DNA from: Erythrobacter sp.
GTDB lineage: Bacteria; Pseudomonadota; Alphaproteobacteria; Sphingomonadales; Sphingomonadaceae
NCBI GenBank assembly: GCA_003483125.1
Contig: DMWU01000140.1
Coordinates: 1-11,230, forward strand
Length of the DNA: 11,230 bases
Direction of reading: 5' to 3'
In this document: positions 6,000 through 11,230 of the stretch, one piece after another
Layout: each line of letters starts with the position of its first letter
Position numbering within the stretch: position 1 is the first letter of the stretch
Translations under genes and position numbers: made by a program
Notes under the pieces: generated by a model
What the model was told of the DNA's origin: nothing
The model's input: only the letters and a program-made list of their open reading frames with translations
Database searches by the model: none

Positions 6000-6791
6000 T
6001 TACTGACGAGTAGCTGTCCAGCGAACGACGCCGCCGTCGCGTGGATCGGTTGATTCAGCAGACATCGTGTCGCCGTCGATCGTCAGATCCACGACAGAGA
6101 TAACTTCGCCATCGCGCGAATAGGTTTCGCGGTAGCTGTTATCGCCAGTCTGCTCCACTGCTACCATCACATTGGATTCGCTGCCTTCAATAGCAACAGG
6201 ATCGCCGCCCAACGTGGCAGTAAAGCTGTCTCCGTTGCCGGAGCTTCCATATTGGTCGCCGTCAAGCGTGTAGCTGAAGGTTAGCGCTGCATCGCTCATT
6301 TCGCCGATTTCGCTGACAGTCCAACCTCCAGACACGGCGTGTGAGCCTTCTGGTCCCGCATTGGCGCGCGCATAGGTTGTGGAGCCACTTGTGGGCTCAT
6401 CCCCATCAAGGTTGGTCCACTCGACCGTCATGCTTTGACCATCTTCGCTAACGGTCCATGTTGAGTTGCCGAGATCCTTGTCGCCGCGGCGGGCAGCTGA
6501 CTTCACGGTAAAATCATCAACCACTTCGATCATCTGTCCGTCGGCGCCGGGACGATCAATGGTCTGCCATTCGCCATTTGCGGTAACGGAGTAAGGTGGA
6601 ATGCAGCTTTCGCATGTATATTCGCCATCGGCGAGCACATAGCGGCTCACATTGTTCTCGAATTCGGCGGAATCTACGTTTGCTTTCCACGTTCCTGCGA
6701 TGGATGCAGCTTCTTCCCCTGCCATTTCTCCGCAGGCTCCCGCACCAAGCGCAAGTGCAGTCGCGGCGATTGCCGTAATAAATTTGTTCAT
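6000..6791 (-). CDS. Putative lipoprotein of unknown function
   Basis: I do not recognise a named family. The 263-residue product begins MNKFITAIAATALALGAGAC, a short basic N-terminus and hydrophobic stretch ending in a relaxed lipobox (AGAC, lipidation Cys20), so an exported lipoprotein is likely. The mature part is acidic and rich in Gly, Ser, Thr and Asp. It reads as two beta-strand-rich segments of similar style, about 30-145 (opening IAGTWKANVDSAEF) and 150-263 (ending RWTATRQ), with phrases such as SEDGQSMTVEW and IDGDTMSAEST that suggest lipocalin-like or beta-barrel-like strands. A CxxC pair (C60, C63 in YTCESCIPPY) is the only other Cys content and may be a disulfide or metal site. 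ATG 6791 is chosen because AGGGAG (6798-6803) precedes it closely; a longer in-frame ORF from 6857 lacks that support. Divergent from hrpB. Confidence 0.78.
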   Translation of the reverse strand: MNKFITAIAATALALGAGACGEMAGEEAASIAGTWKANVDSAEFENNVSRYVLADGEYTCESCIPPYSVTANGEWQTIDRPGADGQMIEVVDDFTVKSAARRGDKDLGNSTWTVSEDGQSMTVEWTNLDGDEPTSGSTTYARANAGPEGSHAVSGGWTVSEIGEMSDAALTFSYTLDGDQYGSSGNGDSFTATLGGDPVAIEGSESNVMVAVEQTGDNSYRETYSRDGEVISVVDLTIDGDTMSAESTDPRDGGVVRWTATRQ

Positions 6792-6828
6792 GAATTTCTC
6801 CCTCGCTGTAACAGCGACCCCCGCGCAC

Positions 6829-6857
6829 GTAATAGGAGGATCACGCCGAGCCGACAA
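6829..6857 (-). promoter_or_regulatory. Candidate sigma70-type promoter for the lipoprotein gene
   Basis: Read on the minus strand, TTGTCG (-35, 6857-6852) is followed after exactly 17 bases by TATTAC (-10, 6834-6829). Each hexamer matches 4 of 6 consensus bases. Transcription would start near 6822, about 30 bases before ATG 6791. A prediction from spacing and consensus only. Confidence 0.35.
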
Positions 6858-6924
6858 GCATATGTTCCTTATCGGTCAAATCTTTGGGGCTGTGTTGGGC
6901 GCACTAATATGCAAGAGGGATCTC

Positions 6925-9357
6925 GTGTCCGAACACCTGCCCATACAGCAAGTTTTGCCCGAACTGCGTGAAAAGCTCGCAGCACAAGGGGCTGCTGTAC
7001 TCATCGCACCGCCCGGCGCAGGCAAGACAACAGGTGTTGCCCCCGCATTGATCGGTGAGCCCTGGTGCACAGGGCAGATCATAGTCACCAGCCCGCGTCG
7101 TGTTGCCGTCAGGGCGGCGGCCGAACGTATGGCGGAGATGATGGGAGAAAGGCCTGGCGAGACTATCGGCTACCTCACCCGGATGGACAGCAAGTTTTCC
7201 GCCAGCACGCGCATCCTAGTGGTGACAGAGGCGATCTTTGTAAATCGAATCCTCGATGACCCCGAATTGCAGGGCGTTGCTGCAGTATTTTTTGACGAGG
7301 CGCATGAGCGCCATATCGATAGCGACCTCGGTCTTGCCTTGGCGCTAGAGAGCAGAAGCGTACTGCGCGAGGACCTGCGACTGCTAGCTATGTCTGCAAC
7401 TATCGACGGTGCACGATTTGCGCGACTTCTGGGAGAGAATGCACCCACTATCGAAAGCAAGGGGCGCAGTTTTCCCTTGCGGATTGAATGGCTGGGATCG
7501 TCGCCGGAATCGCCGATCGAAGAGGCGATGGCTAGCGCTGTGATGCAGGCTTGGCGCGAAGAAGAAGGTGACATATTGGTCTTTCTGCCTGGCGTCCGTG
7601 AGATTGAACGCACGCGCGAACGATTGACGGAACGACTGCCCGATGTTCCGATCTTGCCGCTTCACGGGCAGGTGCAGCCGGGACAGCAGCGCGAGGCGAT
7701 CAAGCGAGATTCTGGAGGGCTGCGGAGGATTGTCCTTGCCTCTGCAATCGCGGAGACATCCTTGACGCTCGATGGCGTATCGGTCGTGGTCGACAGCGGA
7801 TTGGCCCGCCATGCGGAATTCGACAAGGCGGCTGGCACTACGCACCTCGTAACCCATAGAGCGAGTCAGTCGGCAGCAGAGCAGCGCGCGGGCAGGGCGG
7901 CCAGGCAGGGTCCGGGGGTCGCATATCGATTGTGGGAAGAGAACGGTCATGCTGGCCGTCCCGAGTTCGACTTACCTGAGATCCTTACTGCTGACCTGAA
8001 GCCGCTGATCCTTTCGCTGGCCAAATGGGGGTCTGGAGATCCCGCATCTCTCGCATGGTTGGACAAGCCCCCTGCTGCGGCGATCGCGGCTTCTAGAGAG
8101 GCGCTGGAGAGGTTGGGAGCGCTTGATCGAGACGGTCGAATTACGCATCGCGGCGAGCAAATTGCCTCCTTGCCAATCGATCCTGACTCTGCGGCGGCCA
8201 TTCTGTTCGGCGCGGAGCATGGGCAGGAAGAAGATGCAGCCAAACTTGTCCTGTTGTTGCAGGAGCGCGGCTTGGGTGGTCGCAGCAAAGATCTGCATCA
8301 ACGGCTTTCTCGATTTGAGGCAGATCGTGGAAAGCGCGCTGCAAATGGCCGAAAGCTTGCGTCGCGTTGGGCAGATAGTGCGCGGAAGCTCGTTTCTGCT
8401 TCAAAGTCGAAGGCTATCAATCCAGCCATATTCCTCGCTTTTGCCCGGCCCAATTTCGTAGCCCGCAGGCGAAACAGTTCGGGTGAGCAATGGTTGTCAG
8501 CTGGGGGGAGGGGTTTCCAGCTCGATGCTACATCTCAGCTGGCGCGCGCCGAGTGGATTGTGATCGGCGATGCGCAAGGCCAGGCAAAAGGCGCCAGGAT
8601 CACAGCAGCAGCAGAATTGAGCGCGGAGGAAGTCGAAACCTATTTTAATACACAGATTGAGAAACGATCTGTAATCAACTGGAACAAAGATGAAAATCGG
8701 GTTGAGGCTCGATTGGAACGCCGACTGGGTGCAATCCGAGTTTCCGCGGGACCCGACCCTGAGCCGAACGCTCAGGCTATTGTGGATAAGCTAGTGCAAA
8801 AGGCTGTGGAACAGTTGGACCAGATCCTTCCTGCAGACCTCCTCGCCAGGGGTGAATTCGCAGGTATCGAGACCCTTTCCTTGGATATGCTTGCGCAGAA
8901 TGCTGAGATTTGGCTTGCTCCATTGTTGGAAGGGAAGCGCGACCTTGCTCTACCCAAAGGACGGATTGCCGCTGCTATACAGGGGCAGCTGGATTGGAAA
9001 GATCGGGAAAAGCTCGAAAAGGCCACTCCGCGCGAATTCAATTCACCGGCCGGAACGCACCATTCAATCGACTATGCCGGTGACGATGCGCCAGTAGTAG
9101 AGGTGCGGGTACAAGCGCTGTTCGGGCTCGATCAGCATCCCGTGGTCGGCAAGACGCCCTTGCTACTCAAGCTTACCAGTCCGGCAGACAGGCCAATCCA
9201 GTCAACGCGCGATTTACCCGGGTTCTGGCGCGGTAGCTGGGCAGATGTACGCAAGGAAATGAAAGGGCGTTATCCAAAGCACAGATGGCCGGAACAGCCT
9301 TGGCTGGAAAAGCCCAGCCTGAAGACCAAGAATGCCTTTTCAAAGGGCGAGGGCTGA
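6925..9357 (+). CDS. hrpB: ATP-dependent helicase HrpB (DEAH-box)
   Basis: A DEAH/RHA-type NTP-dependent helicase of 810 residues, the normal HrpB length (E. coli HrpB is about the same). Motifs in order: Walker A APPGAGKT (28-35), DEAH (124-127) in FFDEAHERH, SAT (157-159), motif V SAIAETSLT (273-281) and motif VI QRAGRAARQG (from 320). A winged-helix/ratchet-type central region follows, and the HrpB-specific C-terminus has RDLPGFWRGSW (from 762) and KEMKGRYPKHRWP (777-789). The cellular role is poorly defined, with RNA metabolism presumed from the family. GTG 6925 is chosen over upstream in-frame ATGs: GAGGG at 6915-6919 sits 5 bases before it and the product then begins at the family N-terminus (SEHLPIQQVLPEL). 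The ORF remains open back to 6652 through the divergent lipoprotein gene, which would give a spurious 91-residue extension. Likely co-transcribed with the next gene. Confidence 0.96.
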   Translation: MSEHLPIQQVLPELREKLAAQGAAVLIAPPGAGKTTGVAPALIGEPWCTGQIIVTSPRRVAVRAAAERMAEMMGERPGETIGYLTRMDSKFSASTRILVVTEAIFVNRILDDPELQGVAAVFFDEAHERHIDSDLGLALALESRSVLREDLRLLAMSATIDGARFARLLGENAPTIESKGRSFPLRIEWLGSSPESPIEEAMASAVMQAWREEEGDILVFLPGVREIERTRERLTERLPDVPILPLHGQVQPGQQREAIKRDSGGLRRIVLASAIAETSLTLDGVSVVVDSGLARHAEFDKAAGTTHLVTHRASQSAAEQRAGRAARQGPGVAYRLWEENGHAGRPEFDLPEILTADLKPLILSLAKWGSGDPASLAWLDKPPAAAIAASREALERLGALDRDGRITHRGEQIASLPIDPDSAAAILFGAEHGQEEDAAKLVLLLQERGLGGRSKDLHQRLSRFEADRGKRAANGRKLASRWADSARKLVSASKSKAINPAIFLAFARPNFVARRRNSSGEQWLSAGGRGFQLDATSQLARAEWIVIGDAQGQAKGARITAAAELSAEEVETYFNTQIEKRSVINWNKDENRVEARLERRLGAIRVSAGPDPEPNAQAIVDKLVQKAVEQLDQILPADLLARGEFAGIETLSLDMLAQNAEIWLAPLLEGKRDLALPKGRIAAAIQGQLDWKDREKLEKATPREFNSPAGTHHSIDYAGDDAPVVEVRVQALFGLDQHPVVGKTPLLLKLTSPADRPIQSTRDLPGFWRGSWADVRKEMKGRYPKHRWPEQPWLEKPSLKTKNAFSKGEG

Positions 9358-9373
9358 AGTAGAGGCTCCGACT

Positions 9374-9652
9374 ATGAGCGCAATTATTTACCAGCGACCC
9401 AAAAACGCCATGCAGTCTGGCAAGGCCCATACTCAGGAATGGGTGCTCGAATTTGAGCAATCCGAAGCGCGCCGCGCCGATCCATTGATGGGTTGGACGG
9501 GTAGCGGTGATACGCAGACCCAAGTTAAGCTCAAATTTCCTAGCAGGGATGCCGCAAAGGAATATGCCGAGCGTCATGGTATCGTGGCCCGCGTGCACAG
9601 GTCGCCTGCGAAGAGGCTGAAGATTCAGGCCTACGCCGACAATTTCGGCTGA
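9374..9652 (+). CDS. NDUFS4-like complex I accessory subunit (ETC complex I conserved region)
   Basis: A 92-residue homologue of mitochondrial NDUFS4 (18-kDa/AQDQ subunit), found as an accessory subunit of NADH:ubiquinone oxidoreductase in alphaproteobacteria. The family pattern is clear: an N-terminal Y-x-R/P-K-x-AMQSG segment, WVLEFE (23-28), DPLMGWTGSGDT (36-47), a F-x-S-x-x-A-x-x-YAE helix and the basic tail ending YADNFG. By family, it packs on the peripheral arm of complex I and supports assembly or stability. ATG 9374 has AGAGG at 9361-9365 with an 8-base spacer; an earlier in-frame ATG at 9332 lies inside hrpB. It follows hrpB by 16 bases, so an operon is likely, although no functional link between the two is known to me. 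The nuo core operon is not in this window. Confidence 0.92.
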   Translation: MSAIIYQRPKNAMQSGKAHTQEWVLEFEQSEARRADPLMGWTGSGDTQTQVKLKFPSRDAAKEYAERHGIVARVHRSPAKRLKIQAYADNFG

Positions 9653-9672
9653 AGCTGCCTGAACTGGCTGCT
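9653..9672. terminator. Small hairpin between convergent genes
   Basis: AGCTGCC (9653-9659) pairs with GGCTGCT (9666-9672) around a TGAACT loop, with one T-T mismatch in the stem. It fills almost all of the 23-base gap between the NDUFS4-like stop and the stop of the converging repeat protein. No T-run follows, so it would be a weak bidirectional terminator at best. Confidence 0.35.
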
Positions 9673-9675
9673 TAC

Positions 9676-10374
9676 TCAGTCGCGCAGCTTGATAGTGCCC
9701 GCATTATAGGCCTGCCGACAGTCAGTCGCATCGTGGCGTACATCCATGTCGAGCAATACGGTTGTGGTCATTCCCTCGCCAACAAAGCGCTTGTCATCGC
9801 ATTCGCCATCATTGGCAAACATGCTGGCATCATCGCCAAAATCTATTTCGGTCCTTCCCCGATCTACATTGGGATCAGCACGTCCAAGCGTTTGATCGGC
9901 ACCCTCACGAAGGCTTAATTGTCCCGAACTATAGGCATTGAGGCAATCCGTTGCATCGTGGCCTATGTCGCTTTCGAGCAGGGTGGTTCTGGTCATGCCC
10001 TCGCCTACAAAGCGTTTGTCATCGCATTCGCCATCGTTCGAGAAAATGCTCCGGTCATCCCCGAAATTGATTCCGTAGCGAGCCTGATTTGCGAAGGATT
10101 CAGGGTTGATGATCCTTGGATTGGCTCCTTCGCGTAACCTCAATTTTCCTTCATCATAGGCAGTGCGGCAGTCGGTCGCATCTCGGCCAACATCCATGTC
10201 GAGAAGAGTGGTGCTGGTCATGCCCTCGCCCGTGAACCGCTTGTCATCGCATTCACCATCATTGGCAAAGATGCTGCTGTCGTCACCAAAATCGATGCGG
10301 TCTTGTGCTTGCACAACATGCGAGCACAGCAATGCAGCCGAGATTGTGGCCGCGACGAATTTCACTTTGCGCAT
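9676..10374 (-). CDS. Secreted acidic protein with three tandem Cys-containing DGECDD modules
   Basis: A 232-residue exported protein of unknown function. Residues 1-23 form a signal peptide (MRKVKFVAATISAALLCSHVVQA). The mature protein is three near-identical modules starting at residues 27, 102 and 177, an exact 75-residue period: a conserved core of about 55 residues and a variable linker of about 20. Each core runs I(D/N)FGDD-x-S-x-F-x-NDGECDDKRF-x-GEGM, then LL-x-x-D, ending DATDC. The two Cys per module (42/69, 117/144, 192/219) suggest one disulfide each, and the many Asp/Asn side chains suggest calcium binding; both are inference. I recall similar DGECDD segments in other alphaproteobacterial exoproteins but no established function. 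The layout also resembles Lin-12/Notch repeats (NGxCD...DGGDC), possibly by chance. ATG 10374 has GGGGAG upstream. A fitting promoter lies at 10395-10423. Confidence 0.85.
   Translation of the reverse strand: MRKVKFVAATISAALLCSHVVQAQDRIDFGDDSSIFANDGECDDKRFTGEGMTSTTLLDMDVGRDATDCRTAYDEGKLRLREGANPRIINPESFANQARYGINFGDDRSIFSNDGECDDKRFVGEGMTRTTLLESDIGHDATDCLNAYSSGQLSLREGADQTLGRADPNVDRGRTEIDFGDDASMFANDGECDDKRFVGEGMTTTVLLDMDVRHDATDCRQAYNAGTIKLRD
9682..9846 (-). repeat. DGECDD module, copy 3 (C-terminal)
   Basis: Encodes residues 177-231, from IDFGDDASMFANDGECDD to the DATDC end and the TIKLR tail. The copies remain close at DNA level too: the stretch GTCATCGCATTCGCCATC (plus strand) is identical in copies 2 and 3 and differs by one base in copy 1. 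Confidence 0.85.
9907..10071 (-). repeat. DGECDD module, copy 2
   Basis: Encodes residues 102-156, from INFGDDRSIFSNDGECDD through DATDC to LSLR. It begins exactly 225 bp from copy 1 and 225 bp from copy 3. Confidence 0.85.
10132..10296 (-). repeat. DGECDD module, copy 1 (N-terminal)
   Basis: Encodes residues 27-81, starting three residues after the predicted signal cleavage. It differs from copies 2 and 3 mainly at T48 (RFTGEG rather than RFVGEG) and in the region before DATDC. Confidence 0.85.
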
Positions 10375-10394
10375 TGGGCGCTCTCCCCACTGAA

Positions 10395-10423
10395 ACTATG
10401 ACAATGCTTGCTAGTCTTGCCAA
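10395..10423 (-). promoter_or_regulatory. Candidate promoter for the DGECDD-repeat gene
   Basis: On the minus strand, TTGGCA (-35, 10423-10418; 5 of 6 consensus) and CATAGT (-10, 10400-10395; 4 of 6) are separated by exactly 17 bases. The predicted start falls just before the GGGGAG ribosome binding site and ATG 10374. Based on consensus only. Confidence 0.45.
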
Positions 10424-10483
10424 TATTAACCTGACCTTTGGAGGGCATTAATGATGACGTCTACCTGTAACGAAGAGTCGCTA

Positions 10484-10512
10484 TTGATTTTGTGCGCCTC
10501 ACTCGCCATATG
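10484..10512 (+). promoter_or_regulatory. Candidate promoter for the SRP RNA gene
   Basis: TTGATT (-35, 10484-10489) and CATATG (-10, 10507-10512) are 17 bases apart. Transcription would start about 7 bases further on, at the G-run near 10520, which fits the expected 5' end of the RNA. The -10 hexamer is a weak match; position is the stronger argument. Confidence 0.45.
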
Positions 10513-10519
10513 GCCGGCC

Positions 10520-10613
10520 GGGAGTCGGGTGGACGTTTGCGTTCGCTCACCGGGTCAGGTCCGGAAGGAAGCAGCCCAGGTGGATTGCGGCGGGTCGCTC
10601 GCTGCCTTTTCCC
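10520..10613 (+). ncRNA. ffs: Small signal recognition particle RNA (4.5S RNA)
   Basis: The RNA of the bacterial SRP, which binds Ffh and directs nascent membrane proteins to FtsY and the translocon. The invariant domain IV is plain at 10552-10577: GGGTCAGGTCCGGAAGGAAG followed by CAGCCC, containing the GGAA tetraloop and the symmetric and asymmetric loops bound by the Ffh M domain. Flanking ACC/GGT pairs extend the stem. The ends are inferred: 5' from the promoter at 10484-10512, with GGGA (10520-10523) able to pair with TCCC (10610-10613). The 3' part also holds a terminator-like hairpin, GGCGG (10589-10593) with CTGCC (10602-10606), then TTTT. The length, about 94 bases, fits the small bacterial SRP RNA class. 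Its 3' end touches the stop codon of the converging DUF4188 gene. Confidence 0.93.
10589..10610 (+). terminator. Intrinsic terminator of the SRP RNA
   Basis: GGCGG (10589-10593) pairs with CTGCC (10602-10606), with one G-U pair, around an 8-base loop, and is followed directly by TTTT (10607-10610). The stem lies within the probable mature RNA, so it would compete with the long SRP hairpin during transcription. Confidence 0.5.
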
Positions 10614-11114
10614 TTATTCCGTAGCGGTATTGGCGCCCAGGCTGGCCTGCATCCTTTCGCGCGCCTCGTTGCGATTGCCTGTGGCGGGGACAAGCCCAGC
10701 AACCTTACCAAGGCCCCAAGGGGGCATGTTGCCATAGACGACCTCATACCCGCCTGCCGGGACGGCATATGTTTCATGATAGATGCCGACTGTGCCGTCA
10801 CTGCCGATGCGCTTGTTGAAATCGACCCACGCCGGCCAATGCTTCTCGTCGCGAGCCCGAGCATACCTCTCAAGGCTATCAAAATCCCGCCAGTACTGGA
10901 TCAGGCAGACCTGCCTGATCCCTGCGAGCAGGAATTCATTGCCCAGAAAGCCGCTATCGGGATTGCGCGACAATTCCTCGATCATCGGTCGCATCGACTT
11001 GAAGACCGGCCACCATTTGCCAAACTTGTGGAAATGATTGATCCGCATTCCGATCACGAAGACCACTAGCGGCCCAGAAAAATCGGCGGTCATCCGCCCT
11101 TGAACTATGCCCAT
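10614..11114 (-). CDS. DUF4188-family protein (monooxygenase-like)
   Basis: A cytosolic protein of 166 residues matching the DUF4188 family, which some pipelines name monooxygenase or phenylacetaldoxime dehydratase-related; no reaction is established. Recognisable elements are VVFVIGMRIN (17-26), WWPVFKSM (34-41), ELSRNPDSGFLG (47-58), VCLIQYWRDFDSLERYAR (69-86), and the strongly conserved IYHETYAVPAGGYEVVYGNMPP (111-132, quoted as its key residues H113, E114, Y116, N129, P131). These suggest a ferredoxin-like alpha/beta-barrel fold. ATG 11114 is chosen because a perfect GGAGGTG (11127-11121) sits 6 bases upstream; in-frame starts at 11126 and 11174 are poorer. The stop (10616-10614) directly abuts the ffs 3' end. 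Such genes often have a regulator next to them, and a possible divergent reading frame begins at 11195. Confidence 0.87.
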   Translation of the reverse strand: MGIVQGRMTADFSGPLVVFVIGMRINHFHKFGKWWPVFKSMRPMIEELSRNPDSGFLGNEFLLAGIRQVCLIQYWRDFDSLERYARARDEKHWPAWVDFNKRIGSDGTVGIYHETYAVPAGGYEVVYGNMPPWGLGKVAGLVPATGNRNEARERMQASLGANTATE

Positions 11115-11134
11115 ATTGCCCACCTCCATCAGCC

Positions 11135-11164
11135 TATAAAGGCAATATCGTGCGCTGCTGTCAA
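11135..11164 (-). promoter_or_regulatory. Candidate promoter for the DUF4188 gene
   Basis: On the minus strand, a perfect -35 TTGACA (11164-11159) is followed after 18 bases by TTTATA (11140-11135), or after 20 by TATAGG. Both place the start just upstream of the GGAGGTG ribosome binding site. The -35 is convincing; the -10 is ambiguous. Confidence 0.45.
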
Positions 11165-11194
11165 TCTTCGACAAATGGTGAGACAGCTTATAGG

Positions 11195-11230
11195 ATGAAC
11201 TCGATATCCGATTCCCAATCCGATAAGCCT
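11195..11230 (+). CDS. Possible start of a gene running off the window
   Basis: ATG 11195 opens a frame that stays open for the 12 codons left (MNSISDSQSDKP). A polar Ser/Asp-rich start like this would suit a small transcriptional regulator divergent from the DUF4188 gene, but 12 codons cannot identify a family. No good ribosome binding site is seen: GGTGAG at 11177-11182 is about 12 bases away. Reported as a possibility only. Confidence 0.3.
   Translation, partial: MNSISDSQSDKP

Noticed and set aside
6832..6840. AGGAGG-like ribosome binding site on the plus strand between the lipoprotein gene and hrpB
   Set aside because: No start codon lies at usable distance; the nearest ATG (6862) is over 20 bases away and gives only the spurious hrpB extension.
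7384..7950. A 188-codon minus-strand frame inside hrpB
   Set aside because: It is a shadow of a conserved helicase region spanning motifs III to VI and shows no domain of its own.
9682..10296. The regular 225-bp repeats as a CRISPR-like or satellite array
   Set aside because: The repeats are in frame within one signal-peptide-bearing gene, are protein modules of about 55 codons, and lack short palindromic units.
10451..10624. A 57-codon plus-strand ORF (MMTSTCNEESL...) with a GGAGGG sequence upstream of its ATG
   Set aside because: It runs through the whole SRP RNA gene, and its codons over 10520-10613 are dictated by the RNA. The peptide resembles nothing I know.
10776..11069. Plus-strand frames opposite the DUF4188 gene
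   Set aside because: DUF4188 motifs on the minus strand are unmistakable and have a perfect ribosome binding site; the plus frames have neither.

Overview
The window looks like chromosomal DNA from an alphaproteobacterium, most likely a sphingomonad of the Erythrobacter/Altererythrobacter type. Four things suggest this: moderately GC-rich coding sequence, an NDUFS4-type complex I accessory protein (otherwise mitochondrial), a FeuPQ/PhoPQ-like two-component pair with an HALKTPL kinase motif, and a long-chain prenyl diphosphate synthase for ubiquinone. This placement rests on remembered family features, not on a search. Most of the window is ordinary housekeeping and envelope sequence. I see no transposon, prophage, CRISPR array or tRNA, and no gap over 300 bases.

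Layout, left to right. (1) Positions 1-982, minus strand: the N-terminal half of an ABC-F ATPase, cut by the window edge; its second Walker A motif looks damaged there. (2) Divergently, 1082-1810: a secreted SIMPL-domain protein with a 7-bp inverted repeat in its leader. (3) 1892-4414: a three-gene signalling cassette, namely a small exported PepSY protein, an OmpR-family response regulator and a PhoQ/FeuQ-like histidine kinase. (4) 4415-4534: a convergent intergenic stretch with several inverted repeats. (5) 4535-5951: divergent chorismate mutase (minus) and polyprenyl diphosphate synthase (plus), supplying the aromatic and isoprenoid branches that meet in ubiquinone. (6) 5963-5989: a hairpin between convergent genes, then a putative lipoprotein of unknown function (6000-6791, minus). 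(7) 6925-9652: the helicase gene hrpB, from a GTG start, followed closely by the NDUFS4-like gene. (8) 9676-10374, minus: a secreted acidic protein built from three copies of a Cys-containing DGECDD module at an exact 75-residue period. (9) 10520-10613: the small bacterial SRP RNA (ffs), with a recognisable promoter and terminator. (10) 10614-11114, minus: a DUF4188 (monooxygenase-like) protein whose stop abuts the ffs 3' end. (11) A possible divergent gene starts at 11195 and runs off the window.

The parts most worth a second look are the tandem DGECDD-repeat exoprotein, the PepSY protein as a candidate modulator of the adjacent sensor kinase, and the apparent loss of the second Walker A lysine at the left edge, which may be sequence error. 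I do not see convincing evidence of an entirely new multi-gene system.
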